64,000 bases of DNA from DASRAA01 sp963814165 (GTDB taxonomy: Bacteria; Acidobacteriota; Terriglobia; Terriglobales; Acidobacteriaceae): NCBI GenBank assembly GCA_963814165.1, contig CAWFBW010000017.1, positions 124,001 to 188,000 on the forward strand. Direction: 5' to 3'. Numbering within the stretch: the stretch's first letter is position 1; every line of letters begins with the position of its first letter. Made by a program: the position numbers and the translations under genes. The notes beneath the pieces are model-generated. The model was not told the origin of the DNA. It saw only the letters and a program-made list of their open reading frames with translations, and did not search any database. Shown here piece after piece: positions 55,495 to 63,577 of this stretch.

Positions 55495-55692
55495 CTACCT
55501 TCGCCAGACTCGCACCGACAATTCAATGAGGCCGTAAAGGACCAGGCAGATCCAGGCATCGACGAGAAAACCCCAGTCGAGACGGAAGGGTTCGTGGCGG
55601 GCGGCGGCGGGCAGGTGAGGCATCAGGACAAAGAAGTAGAGGAGGCTGCCGAGGACGACGGCGGCGAACTGCTTGAGAAGGCGTGGAAGCAT
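55495..55692 (-). CDS. Small two-helix membrane protein
   Basis: This is a 65-residue protein, MLPRLLKQFAAVVLGSLLYF then a second helix FLVDAWICLVLYGLIELSV, ending in basic RVWRR. The start at 55692 is the first ATG that gives a clean two-helix protein. A much longer frame upstream (to 56481) runs through repeats and into recG antisense, and is rejected. No family was recognised. Confidence 0.55.
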   Translation of the reverse strand: MLPRLLKQFAAVVLGSLLYFFVLMPHLPAAARHEPFRLDWGFLVDAWICLVLYGLIELSVRVWRR

Positions 55693-55765
55693 GGAGTCAC
55701 TTTCAATTTCGAAAGACAAGAACGACCATGAAGAGTTTACGTGGCAATTGGGATCCGTCGCGATG

Positions 55766-55809
55766 GCTCCGACCCTATCGCCATAGGCGGGCGATAGGAT
55801 GGGGCACCC
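55766..55809 (+). repeat. Variable-stem hairpin repeat, copy d
   Basis: CTCCGACCC, stem TATCGCC, loop ATAGGCG, stem GGCGATA, then GGATGGGGCACCC. Confidence 0.8.
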
Positions 55810-56060
55810 GGCCCCCAGACAGTTCTGGTGATACCTGCGAAATGCAGTTCCCTCCACTTCGCTGCCGAAGCGGCAGCTCCGGTCGGGATGACAAAGCTGG
55901 AAGGGTTTGCATAGCGCGCTCACGAAAATGCCCACACAAGCTTCGCTTGTATGGGACACCGCAGATCCTTCAACTCGGACACGCGCCCTTACGGCTCGTC
56001 CGCGATCAGAATGACAAGCGCGAGAGAGTCCCCGAAACCACTGAACGTCTATCGCGATGG

Positions 56061-56103
56061 CTCCCACCCTATCGCCAAAAACCGGCGATAGGATGGGGCA
56101 CCC
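56061..56103 (+). repeat. Variable-stem hairpin repeat, copy e
   Basis: CTCCCACCC, stem TATCGCC, loop AAAAACC, stem GGCGATA, then GGATGGGGCACCC. It has the same stem as copy d. Confidence 0.85.
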
Positions 56104-56280
56104 GGAGGGTTGGCGAGGGGGACGAAATACAGGTCCTTCGACTCCGGCAGCGCAAAAAGCGCGCTGCCTGCGCTCAGGATGACAAATCTGAGAAGCCCAA
56201 ACCGACGACAGAGCATGAGCAAAGGGCCGCTGACCTCGGGCAACTGACAACCACCAACTGCACTGATTTACCATCGCACT

Positions 56281-58435
56281 GTGCTGGAACTTTCGACCAA
56301 CGTGCAGTATGTGAAGGGCATTGGGCCGCGCATCGGCGAGATGCTGCTGGAGAAGGGCATCACGACGGTCGAGGACCTGCTGTACTACCTGCCGTTTCGC
56401 TATGAAGACCGGTTGAATCCGCGGGGCATTGGCGAGCTGCGCGCCGGGAGAGATGGCGAGCGTGATCGCCGAGGTGCGCACGTCGGGGCTGTTTCACACG
56501 CGACGCATGCCGCTGTTCGAGATGACCGTGGGCGAAGGGCGCAATACCCTGCAGTGCATCTGGTTCAACGCGGCCTATCTGAAAGACAAGTTTCGGCCGG
56601 GACAGATTGTGTCGTTGTACGGAAAGGTGGAGGCGACTACGCGAGGTGTTGACCGGTTGCAGATCATGCAGCCGCAGTTTGAAATTCTGGACGACCCGGT
56701 GGAGCGGGGCGCGTTGCCAGATGAAGAACAGCGCAAGTGGCAGACACTGGAGACGGGGCGCATCGTTCCGATCTATGAATCGGCGGGCAAAGGGAAGCTG
56801 ACGGCGCGATGGTTTCGGCGCATCATTCACGGGATGCTGGAGGGGCTGGACCAGGATTTGCCGGATGCGATTCCGGCGGTGGTGCGCGGGCAGATGGGGC
56901 TGATCGACCGCAAGGCCGCGTTCTGGCAGGCGCATTGGCCGATGGTCGGAGAAAGCCTGGCGAAGCTGCAATCGGCGCGGACTCCGGCGCTGTTTCGGCT
57001 GATCTTCGAGGAGTTGTTCTTTCTCGAGCTGGGCTTGGAGTTGAAGCGGCGCAAGATGCGGGCGCAGACGGGCGTGAGCTTCGCGATCAACGACCAGGCG
57101 CGCGCGGCGGTGAAGAAGATTCTGCCGTTTCATCCGACGGCGGCGCAGAAGCGCGTGCTGAAAGAGATTGTGGATGACATGAAGCAGTCGGCGCCGATGC
57201 GTCGGCTGTTGCAGGGCGACGTGGGTTCGGGGAAGACGATCGTCGCGTTTGAGGCGGCGGTGATCGCCATCGAGAACGGCTACCAGGTGGCGCTGATGGC
57301 TCCGACGGAAATTCTGGCGACACAACATTACTTGTCGGCGCGGAAGATATTGGAGCATGCGGGATACCGCATTGTTTTGCTGACGGGGTCGCAAGAGTCG
57401 GGCCGCAAGAAACAAACGCGACATCACATCGCGAGGGGCAACGCTCAACTGGTAATTGGGACGCATGCGCTGATCCAGGAGTCGGTGGAGTTCGACAAGC
57501 TGGGACTGGTGATTGTGGATGAGCAGCATCGGTTTGGCGTGATGCAGAGGTTCCGGCTGATGAAGAAACCCGGCGACGCTGAGCCAGATGTGCTGGTGAT
57601 GACGGCGACGCCGATCCCGCGCACGCTGGCGCTGACGCTATATGGCGATCTTGATACGAGCACGCTGGACGAACTGCCGCCGGGGCGCACGGCGATCAAG
57701 ACGCGGCGCGTGGGCGACGATGCGGCTGAAAAGGTTTGGGAGTTCGTGCGCAAGCAAGTGAAGGCGGGTCGGCAGGCGTACGTGGTGTATCCGGTGATTG
57801 AAGAAGGTGGCTCGGAAGGCGAACTCAAGGCCGCGGTGAAGATGTATGAGCAATTGCGGAAACGCGAGTTGGCGGGGCTGCGCGTGGGTTTGCTGCACGG
57901 GCGCATGAGCGCCGATGAGAAAGACGCGACCATGGCGGCGTTTCAGCGGGGCACGATTGATGTGCTGGTGGCGACCACGGTGATTGAGGTGGGAGTGGAT
58001 GTTCCGAATGCGACGGTGATGGTGGTAGAGCATGCGGAGCGGTTCGGTTTGTCGCAACTGCATCAGCTGCGCGGGAGGATTGGGCGAGGGGCGGCACAGT
58101 CGTATTGCGTGCTGATGACGGGCGGTAAAGTCTCGCCCGAAGCCGAAGAGCGGTTAGAGGCGATGGTACGGACGCAGAACGGCTTCGAGATTGCCGAGCT
58201 GGACTTGCAATTGCGCGGGCCGGGAGAATTTTTCGGCACCAAGCAGGCGGGCATGCCGAATTTTCGAGTGGCAAACTTGCTGCGCGATCGCGACGTGCTG
58301 GAGATGGCGCGGAAGCAGGCTCGGTGCGTGCTGGAAGGGCCGAATGAGCAGATCTCGCAGCAGGAGATGACGAATGCAGTGACGCATTTGCGGAGCCACT
58401 GGAATCGAAGGTATGGGTTGGTGGAGGTGGGGTAA
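56281..58435 (+). CDS. recG: ATP-dependent DNA helicase RecG (one frame break near the N-terminus)
   Basis: RecG remodels stalled replication forks and Holliday junctions. It is about 717 residues once joined. The first 55 residues (TNVQYVKGIGPRIGEMLLEK; DLLYYLPFRYEDRLNPRGIG) hold the helix-hairpin-helix. The wedge OB domain follows (EMASVIAEVRTSGLFHTRRM). Helicase motifs are LLQGDVGSGKTIVAFEA (I), VDEQHRFGVMQR (II), TATPIPRTLALTLYG (III) and the C-terminal LHQLRGRIGRGAAQSYCVL (VI). The frame breaks near 56443; dropping one G of GGG in GCCGGGAGAGATG joins ELRAG to EMASV. The start is GTG at 56281. Without repair, a product from 56429 would lack part of the wedge domain. Confidence 0.93.
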
Positions 58436-58490
58436 CTGGTGACTGGTTGCTGGTAATTGGTGATTAGCGATTGGCGAATAGTAATCACGC
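58434..58490. repeat. CAGT-type satellite after recG
   Basis: AACTGGTGACTGGTTGCTGG and TAATTGGTGATTAGCG words run on directly from the recG stop codon. Confidence 0.6.
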
Positions 58491-58537
58491 GACATCGACG
58501 CTCGGTACACGCGAGGCGCGTTTCCGCCCCGAGCATT

Positions 58538-59146
58538 CTAGAGACGTGTTGCCGGGCGCGGGGATTCGAATAAGAAGTAGTGCCAGAGCTTACCGTTCTT
58601 TTCGACGACGGCCGACTCGATCGTCTGTCCGGTAAGCGCGGCGATGGCATGGTCCCAAAAACGAAGAGCGTCGCGATTCGACTGCATCACGCGAACCTGC
58701 CAAAGGCCAGGGAAACGCCGCCACACTTGGTGCGCTGCTGCGTTGCCAACTCCATGCCGCCGGTACCTACGAAGAACAAAAAACTCTGCCATGTCCCAGA
58801 TGAGCTCATTGGTGGAGATATCTGAGATTCTCCTCACCAAAACGAAGCCTGCCAGTTTGTCGCCAATCCTCACGAGAAGCGCGTGCCGGTTCGGATCACG
58901 CCAGTAAAGCGGGAGATCGTTGTAACCGAACCTGCCGTCCGCTCCTACTTCTAATTCGTGAAACTCGCTGAAGTCGTGGGCGTAGAGCTCGAGAAGATTC
59001 GCGAAAATCGGCTCCTGTTCGGGGCCGGCGGGAAGAACTTCGGTGTACGTCGATGGTCTGTATGCGCGTGTTCGCACAACCACATCCAATCTTTCAACCT
59101 CTCGCAGGATACCGCTCAGGGCGTGGCACGGTCGAGGGGACAACAA
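58538..59146 (-). CDS. GNAT family N-acetyltransferase
   Basis: This is a cytosolic acetyl-CoA-dependent acyltransferase of up to 202 residues. The acetyl-CoA loop is AEFFVLRRYRRHGVGNAAAH, with the R-x-x-G-x-G-type turn. The strand before it reads IGDKLAGFVLVRRIS and the C-terminal strand VRVMQSNRDALRFWDHAI. The substrate is unknown. The start is uncertain because the frame opens at TTG 59146 and contains no early ATG. GTG codons around residues 22-28 would still keep the whole domain. Confidence 0.8.
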   Translation of the reverse strand: MLSPRPCHALSGILREVERLDVVVRTRAYRPSTYTEVLPAGPEQEPIFANLLELYAHDFSEFHELEVGADGRFGYNDLPLYWRDPNRHALLVRIGDKLAGFVLVRRISDISTNELIWDMAEFFVLRRYRRHGVGNAAAHQVWRRFPGLWQVRVMQSNRDALRFWDHAIAALTGQTIESAVVEKNGKLWHYFLFESPRPATRL

Positions 59147-59351
59147 CGGAACAATGACCTCTTGGGGATTAGAAGCGGTTTTATAGATGGCGCGTGCCTA
59201 AGTTCGAGTTCTCTCAGAGGCTAAAGCCCAGTGTTCCCATGGCGGGAAGCGGCACAGTCAAAGCCGTGCCCTTTCAAATCGGATTCATGAGACCAGATCG
59301 AGTGGCGAGATAGCTTGCAAGTCGGGCGCGCAAACAGCAAACTGAATAGCC

Positions 59352-60902
59352 GTGAATACTTCTGATCACTCCAAGTTGTTTCGGTTACTGCCGTCAGTGG
59401 ATGAGTTGCTTCGTAGCGAAGCGATGCAAGCACTCGCAGCCCGCGACGGACATGCGGCGACAGTTGCGGCGACGCGAGCGTTTCTCGACGAGCTGCGCGT
59501 TGAGATTTCGAAAGGCGAGATGACAGAAGAGCTGGCTGCGACTGCGATTGCCGGTGCTTCGCGCGAGATTGATCGGCGGTTGCAGGCGGCGATGGCGTAT
59601 TCGCTGCGGCCGGTGATCAATGCTACGGGCGTGATTCTGCATACGAACCTGGGGCGGGCCCCGTTAAGTGGCGAGGCGCTGCGGCATGTGGTGGAAGTGG
59701 CGCAGGGATATTCGAACGTCGAGCTCGATTTGGAGACGGGGGAACGCGGGGAACGAGATGTTCATGTGAGTCGGTTGTTCGCCAGATTATTCGGTGCGAT
59801 GGAGGTTTCGACCCCACCCTTTCCGCCCAAAGGACGGGCGGAAAGGATGGGGCACCCGGACTCAGATTCACCCACCCCGCCAAAAGAAGGCGGGATGGGG
59901 CACCCTGAGTCGGGAGATTCGACCCCAGTGGATGTTGAACCCCACATATCCCAAAAGCAGGGATATGTGGGCCACCCAAGACAGATCGCGACCATTGTGG
60001 TGAACAACAACGCGGCGGCGGTGCTGCTTACGCTGAATGCGCTGGCCGAGGGGGGCGAGGTCATCGTGTCGCGCGGCGAACTGGTGGAGATTGGCGGGTC
60101 GTTCCGCATTCCGGATGTGATGGCGAAGTCGGGCGCGGTGCTGCGCGAGGTGGGGACGACGAACCGCACGCGCATCGCGGACTACGAGCAGGGGATCAAT
60201 GAGCGCACCAAGCTACTACTGCGGGTGCATCGGTCGAACTTCGAGATCACTGGGTTCACGGAGCAGCCGTCGCTGGAGGAGTTGGCGGCGCTTGGGCGCC
60301 GGCGGGGGATTCCGGTGATGGAGGATTTGGGGAGCGGAGACATTTTCGATTTGCCGTCGGTGGGCGTGCGGGGGGAGCCGACGATTGCGGCCAGCTTGCT
60401 CGCGGGGGTCGACGTGGTGACGTTCAGCGGTGACAAGTTGCTAGGCGGGCCGCAGGCAGGGCTGATCAGCGGCACGCCGGAGCTGGTGGCGAAGGTGAGG
60501 AAGAATCCGCTGTTTCGCGCCTTGCGGGTGGACAAGATGTTCTATGCCGCTCTGGAGGCGACGCTGCTGGCGTATCTGCGCGAGGACTACGACGCGATTC
60601 CGGCGCTGCGGATGATGCGGCTGACGGAAGAACAGATTGGCGAGCGAGCGGAGCAGATCGTGCGCAAGCTGCAGGTCAGCTCGCTGAAGCTGCGGGTCGA
60701 CGTCGTAGACGTGAGGTCAGTGATTGGTGGCGGGTCGGCTCCGGGGGCGACGCTGGCGAGCCGAGCGGTGGCTGTGTGGTCGGCGGAGATGGGCGCGGAT
60801 GAGATTGCGAAGAGATTGCGGGAGTGGGAGACGCCGATTATCGCGAGAGTGGAAGACGGGCGGGTGGTGATGGATTTGCGGACGGTGGAGCCGGCGCAAT
60901 GA
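59352..60902 (+). CDS. selA: L-seryl-tRNA(Sec) selenium transferase with in-frame hairpin-repeat insertion
   Basis: SelA is a PLP enzyme that converts seryl-tRNA(Sec) to selenocysteinyl-tRNA, so this organism probably makes selenoproteins. The protein is 516 residues against about 465 in E. coli. Landmarks are the N-terminal tRNA-binding domain (residues 1-85), NATGVILHTNLGRAPLSGEA, IVVNNNAAAVLLTLNALAEG, REVGTTNRTRI, and the PLP lysine in VTFSGDKLLGGPQAGLI. Residues 153-210 are an extra segment encoded by three variable-stem hairpin repeats, giving MGHP at each copy's end. The frame is kept throughout. The insertion is at a surface loop just before a conserved strand. The start is GTG at 59352. 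selB and selC are not in the window. Confidence 0.95.
   Translation: MNTSDHSKLFRLLPSVDELLRSEAMQALAARDGHAATVAATRAFLDELRVEISKGEMTEELAATAIAGASREIDRRLQAAMAYSLRPVINATGVILHTNLGRAPLSGEALRHVVEVAQGYSNVELDLETGERGERDVHVSRLFARLFGAMEVSTPPFPPKGRAERMGHPDSDSPTPPKEGGMGHPESGDSTPVDVEPHISQKQGYVGHPRQIATIVVNNNAAAVLLTLNALAEGGEVIVSRGELVEIGGSFRIPDVMAKSGAVLREVGTTNRTRIADYEQGINERTKLLLRVHRSNFEITGFTEQPSLEELAALGRRRGIPVMEDLGSGDIFDLPSVGVRGEPTIAASLLAGVDVVTFSGDKLLGGPQAGLISGTPELVAKVRKNPLFRALRVDKMFYAALEATLLAYLREDYDAIPALRMMRLTEEQIGERAEQIVRKLQVSSLKLRVDVVDVRSVIGGGSAPGATLASRAVAVWSAEMGADEIAKRLREWETPIIARVEDGRVVMDLRTVEPAQ
59811..59856 (+). repeat. Variable-stem hairpin repeat in selA, copy f1
   Basis: CCCCACCC, stem TTTCCGCCC, loop AAAGGAC, stem GGGCGGAAA, then GGATGGGGCACCC. 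It is translated in frame within SelA. Confidence 0.9.
59870..59904 (+). repeat. Variable-stem hairpin repeat in selA, copy f2
   Basis: CCCACC, stem CCGCC, loop AAAAGAA, stem GGCGG, then GATGGGGCACCC. It is 14 bases after f1. Confidence 0.9.
59939..59977 (+). repeat. Variable-stem hairpin repeat in selA, copy f3
   Basis: ACCCCA, stem CATATCCC, loop AAAAGCA, stem GGGATATG, then TGGGCCACCC. The stem is unrelated to those of f1 and f2 but fully paired. Confidence 0.88.
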
Positions 60903-60951
60903 CGCGGTGATTGTGGCGGCGGTGGAGGGGATTGGCCAGTGAAGTTCCAAG

Positions 60952-60993
60952 TCCCACCCTGTCGCCAAAAGACTGCGACAGGATGGGGCACCC
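60952..60993 (+). repeat. Variable-stem hairpin repeat, copy g
   Basis: TCCCACCC, stem TGTCGC, loop CAAAAGACT, stem GCGACA, then GGATGGGGCACCC. It lies just upstream of the SnoaL-like gene. Confidence 0.85.
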
Positions 60994-61029
60994 AGCACGG
61001 ATGTCGGTTTCCTCGGCTAGAATCACCCC

Positions 61030-61446
61030 ATGTTTCCCTACTCAGAACCGAAGCTGGTGACCGATCCGACGCTGCTGGGAGTATTGGAAGAGCTGCGAGC
61101 GCGAGAGCCGATTTTCCATCACCCGGAATTGGGGACGATGCGGGCCGATTTCGACAACATGATGACCACCGACTTCTGGGAGGTGGGGGCGTCGGGGCGG
61201 AGATACAGCCGGGAATCCATACTGGACGAACTTGAGCGTCGCCATGAAGGCGGATATGTGGAGGGCCCACTGGAAGCGACAGAGTTTTACTGCCGCAGAC
61301 TGGCGGAGGAAGTTTATCTGCTGACCTATACGCTGTTTCAAGGTGAGCGGAAGACCCGCCGGGCCACCATCTGGCAGCGCATCGGTAACGAGTGGAAGAT
61401 CGTGTTCCATCAAGGGACAGTCGTGCAAAACGAGGAAGAACGCTGA
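61030..61446 (+). CDS. DUF4440/SnoaL-like protein
   Basis: This is a 138-residue protein with the NTF2-like cone fold of the DUF4440 group. An N-terminal helix pair (LLGVLEELRAREPIFHHPEL) is followed by the pocket-forming FDNMMTTDFWEVGASGRRYS and antiparallel strands (VYLLTYTLFQGERKTRRATI; WQRIGNEWKIVFHQGTVV). The ending NEWKIVFHQGT is a family hallmark. Function is unknown; members bind or isomerise small molecules. The ATG at 61030 is used. The next gene starts 78 bases on. Confidence 0.82.
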   Translation: MFPYSEPKLVTDPTLLGVLEELRAREPIFHHPELGTMRADFDNMMTTDFWEVGASGRRYSRESILDELERRHEGGYVEGPLEATEFYCRRLAEEVYLLTYTLFQGERKTRRATIWQRIGNEWKIVFHQGTVVQNEEER

Positions 61447-61524
61447 CGGGGGCACGCGATCCCACACAATCCAACGTCGGGATTGTGCGGGGCGCCTAGG
61501 AACAGATATCCTCGAAAAATACCA

Positions 61525-62226
61525 ATGAAACAAGCCGTTTTTCGCGAGAAGAATAAGGGGTATTACCGCGTCCTGCATACGCCCATCTGGATATGGGTGT
61601 TCTGGGTGTTGCCGGGATGGCCGCTCACCTATGACCTTTACACGCACGGGCCTGACCGGCGGCATTGGATTTGGCTGGCGGTGGTGATGGCGGTGGTGTT
61701 CTGGCGGGGATGGCTGGGACGGATGCCGGGGTGCGAAGAGCGGCCGTACATCCATTACTACGGCGTGCATCAGCCGAACCTGTGGTATCGCGTGGTGTGC
61801 TATACCGCGGCGTGGGTGGACATCATCGTGCCGTTTGCGCTGAATCTCGCGGGGATGGTGGTGGCGGCGGTCAGCGGGCAGTGGATGCTGAAGGAGATGT
61901 ATCAGTACGGCTACTATCCGCTGGCGCTGGCGGTGGTGCTGGGGACGGTGCTGAACCTGACGCCGCGGGCCAAGCGCGACACGTTCGGCGAAGGCGCGGA
62001 GCGGGCGTGGTTCTATATCGCGATCTGGACGGTGGTTCCGACGCAGGTGGTGAACTGGGGCGCGTGGAGGATAGGGAAGTTTATGGACTTGGCTCCGCTG
62101 CCGCTGGCGCGGACACGATTGGTAATCTGCCTGCTGTCGACGGCGTTCTTTTTTCTGCTGGGGTATGCCGCGAAGCTGCCGCGAACGCAGCGGTACTACA
62201 CCGGGGTGGCGGCAGCGGGGGTGTGA
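61525..62226 (+). CDS. Hypothetical multi-pass membrane protein
   Basis: This is a 233-residue inner-membrane protein, Trp/Tyr-rich, with about six hydrophobic segments (IWIWVFWVLPGWPLTYDLYT; RHWIWLAVVMAVVFW; VDIIVPFALNLAGMVVAAVS; YYPLALAVVLGTVLNLT; AWFYIAIWTVVPTQVV; LVICLLSTAFFFLLGYAAKL). No family was recognised. The ATG at 61525 opens MKQAVFREKNKGYYR. It may be co-transcribed with the preceding SnoaL-like gene. Confidence 0.65.
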   Translation: MKQAVFREKNKGYYRVLHTPIWIWVFWVLPGWPLTYDLYTHGPDRRHWIWLAVVMAVVFWRGWLGRMPGCEERPYIHYYGVHQPNLWYRVVCYTAAWVDIIVPFALNLAGMVVAAVSGQWMLKEMYQYGYYPLALAVVLGTVLNLTPRAKRDTFGEGAERAWFYIAIWTVVPTQVVNWGAWRIGKFMDLAPLPLARTRLVICLLSTAFFFLLGYAAKLPRTQRYYTGVAAAGV

Positions 62227-62227
62227 A

Positions 62228-62265
62228 AGCAGTTGTCAGTCGCCGGTTGCCAGTTGTCGGTAAAT
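62228..62265. repeat. CAGT-type satellite
   Basis: AGCAGTTGTCAGTCGCCGG and TTGCCAGTTGTCGG follow the membrane-protein stop directly. Confidence 0.6.
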
Positions 62266-62290
62266 GCAAAGCAGAAATGAAAGCTAGAAA

Positions 62291-62318
62291 GAAAAGCGGC
62301 CCGCCGGAGCGGACCGCC
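62291..62318 (-). terminator. Rho-independent terminator of the cold-shock gene
   Basis: On the minus strand GCGGTCCGC and GCGGGCCGC form a stem with one mismatch, followed by TTTTCTTTC, 26 bases past the stop. Confidence 0.85.
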
Positions 62319-62343
62319 TGTTCGTGAAAATGCGCTCGAGTCG

Positions 62344-62544
62344 TTAGACGGCCTGAACGTTCTCAGCCTGCCAGCCCTTGGGGCCTTTGACTACGTTGAA
62401 CTGAACGGTCTGACCTTCCTGTAGGCTGCGGAAACCGCCGGCCTGGATGGCAGAGTAGTGAACGAAAACGTCTTCGCCGTTCTGACGGCTGATGAAGCCG
62501 TAGCCCTTCGCGTCATTGAACCACTTAACTGTTCCTTGTTCCAT
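62344..62544 (-). CDS. Cold-shock domain protein, CspA family
   Basis: This is a 66-residue nucleic-acid-binding protein with the five-strand cold-shock OB fold. Family landmarks are GTVKWFNDAKGYGFI (RNP1), DVFVHYSAI (RNP2) and LQEGQTVQFNVVKGPKGWQA with the terminal ENVQAV. It acts as an RNA chaperone. AAGGAACAGTATCACC precedes the ATG at 62544. The roughly 150-270 bases upstream are free of genes and could be the long 5' leader typical of cspA-type mRNAs. A longer frame running upstream into acpS antisense is not the product. Confidence 0.95.
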   Translation of the reverse strand: MEQGTVKWFNDAKGYGFISRQNGEDVFVHYSAIQAGGFRSLQEGQTVQFNVVKGPKGWQAENVQAV

Positions 62545-62820
62545 GGTGATACTGTTCCTTCGAAATTGATGTAGCGCGATTCGAACGGATTGTGAAGCAG
62601 GCAGGGATGCTGCAAGGCAGGAACTGCTGCGTACAACGTCGATCAATCGAGCAACTTCATGATAGCAGCGGATGTGCCAATCCCCAAGCACTTTTGTGGG
62701 CTGTCGGCTAAAGATGATATAACCGACATTAGAATCAGCTAGATAGGAGATTCTAGAGTTGGAGAGCAGCGGGTGTTTTGGACGCGAAGACGCGCGCGGA
62801 ACGGGTTGTATGGTGATGAC

Positions 62821-63204
62821 ATGATCGTGGGGACGGGCATCGATATCGCAGAAACCGATCGGATCGCGCACAGCATTGAGCGGTTCGGGCGGCGGTTTAC
62901 GGAGCGGGTTTTCACGGCGGAGGAGATTCGCTACTGCGAATCGAAGGCCAACAAGGCAGAGCGCTATGCCGCGCGGTTCGCGGCCAAAGAAGCTGGGATG
63001 AAGGCGATCGGGACGGGATGGAGCCGGGGGGTACGCTGGCAGGATTTTGAGGTGAGTCGGATGCCGGGGGGGCGGCCGACGTTGGTGTTCCACGGAAAGG
63101 CTGGGGAGTTCTTCGCAAAGCTCGGAGCGAAACGGGCGCACTTATCGCTGACGCACACGAAAGGGATGGCGATGGCGGTGGTGGTGCTGGAGAGCAGTGA
63201 CTAG
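62821..63204 (+). CDS. acpS: Holo-[acyl-carrier-protein] synthase
   Basis: AcpS transfers the 4'-phosphopantetheine arm from CoA to acyl carrier protein. The 127-residue protein has the metal-binding Asp in VGTGIDIAETDRI and the helix with Glu in RYAARFAAKEAGMKAIG. It ends with HLSLTHTKGMAMAVVVLE. The ATG at 62821 starts the family sequence; an upstream extension is not conserved. It is divergent from the cold-shock gene. A CAGT-type satellite follows the stop. Confidence 0.94.
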   Translation: MIVGTGIDIAETDRIAHSIERFGRRFTERVFTAEEIRYCESKANKAERYAARFAAKEAGMKAIGTGWSRGVRWQDFEVSRMPGGRPTLVFHGKAGEFFAKLGAKRAHLSLTHTKGMAMAVVVLESSD

Positions 63205-63577
63205 TGGTCGGTGGCTAGTGGCTAGGAAAACCCAGTTTGAAGTTCCCAGTTTCGAGCTTCCAGTTTCAACTCGCGCGTCATTTGAGTGAAGTCCGCGACC
63301 AAAATTGTAATCGCAAGAGTTTCGTCTTCGAACCAAAGTTGAAATTCGTTGAGAATTTCAACAAAACCTGCATCATTCGCGGTGCGATTTGCAAATGTGG
63401 AAAGTATTCCGCGCTCAACGTGAAATGTTGCTTGCAAAGCAGTTAACCCAACTTGTTATAATCACCAACTTGGGTGATATGCATCACACCTGATGAGGTC
63501 GTAAGCTCACAACTGCTCGAACCGGGCGCTGGACGGGGTAATCAGCGCCGTACCCGCAAAACTGGATAGCTTCGTAC
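63205..63577 (+). promoter_or_regulatory. Leader region of the cytochrome gene with promoter and inverted repeat
   Basis: A TATAAT at 63457-63462 has TTGCAA at 63432-63437 (19-bp spacer). Overlapping the expected start site is an inverted repeat, ATCACC and GGTGAT (63461-63478), a possible operator. CCAACTTG occurs twice around it. A minus-strand frame (63222-63437) in the left part encodes 71 residues of unknown kind from a TTG start and is not called as a gene. Confidence 0.55.

Larger units (their letters stand above)
55693..56280. repeat. Repeat-filled gap before recG
   Basis: This is 588 bases composed largely of repeats. Two variable-stem hairpins (55766-55809 and 56061-56103) alternate with three copies of another family. 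That family's units end in ATGACAA (about 55889, 56010 and 56179) and begin with CCTTCRACTC words. No gene is supported. Confidence 0.7.

Noticed and set aside
55495..56481. 328-codon minus-strand frame across the gap before recG
   Set aside because: Most of it runs through two repeat families and antisense of recG. Only the last 65 codons look like a membrane protein.
63222..63437. 71-codon minus-strand frame between acpS and the cytochrome gene
   Set aside because: It starts at TTG, has no ribosome-binding site I can defend, and ends in repeat-like sequence. Coding sense is possible but not supported.
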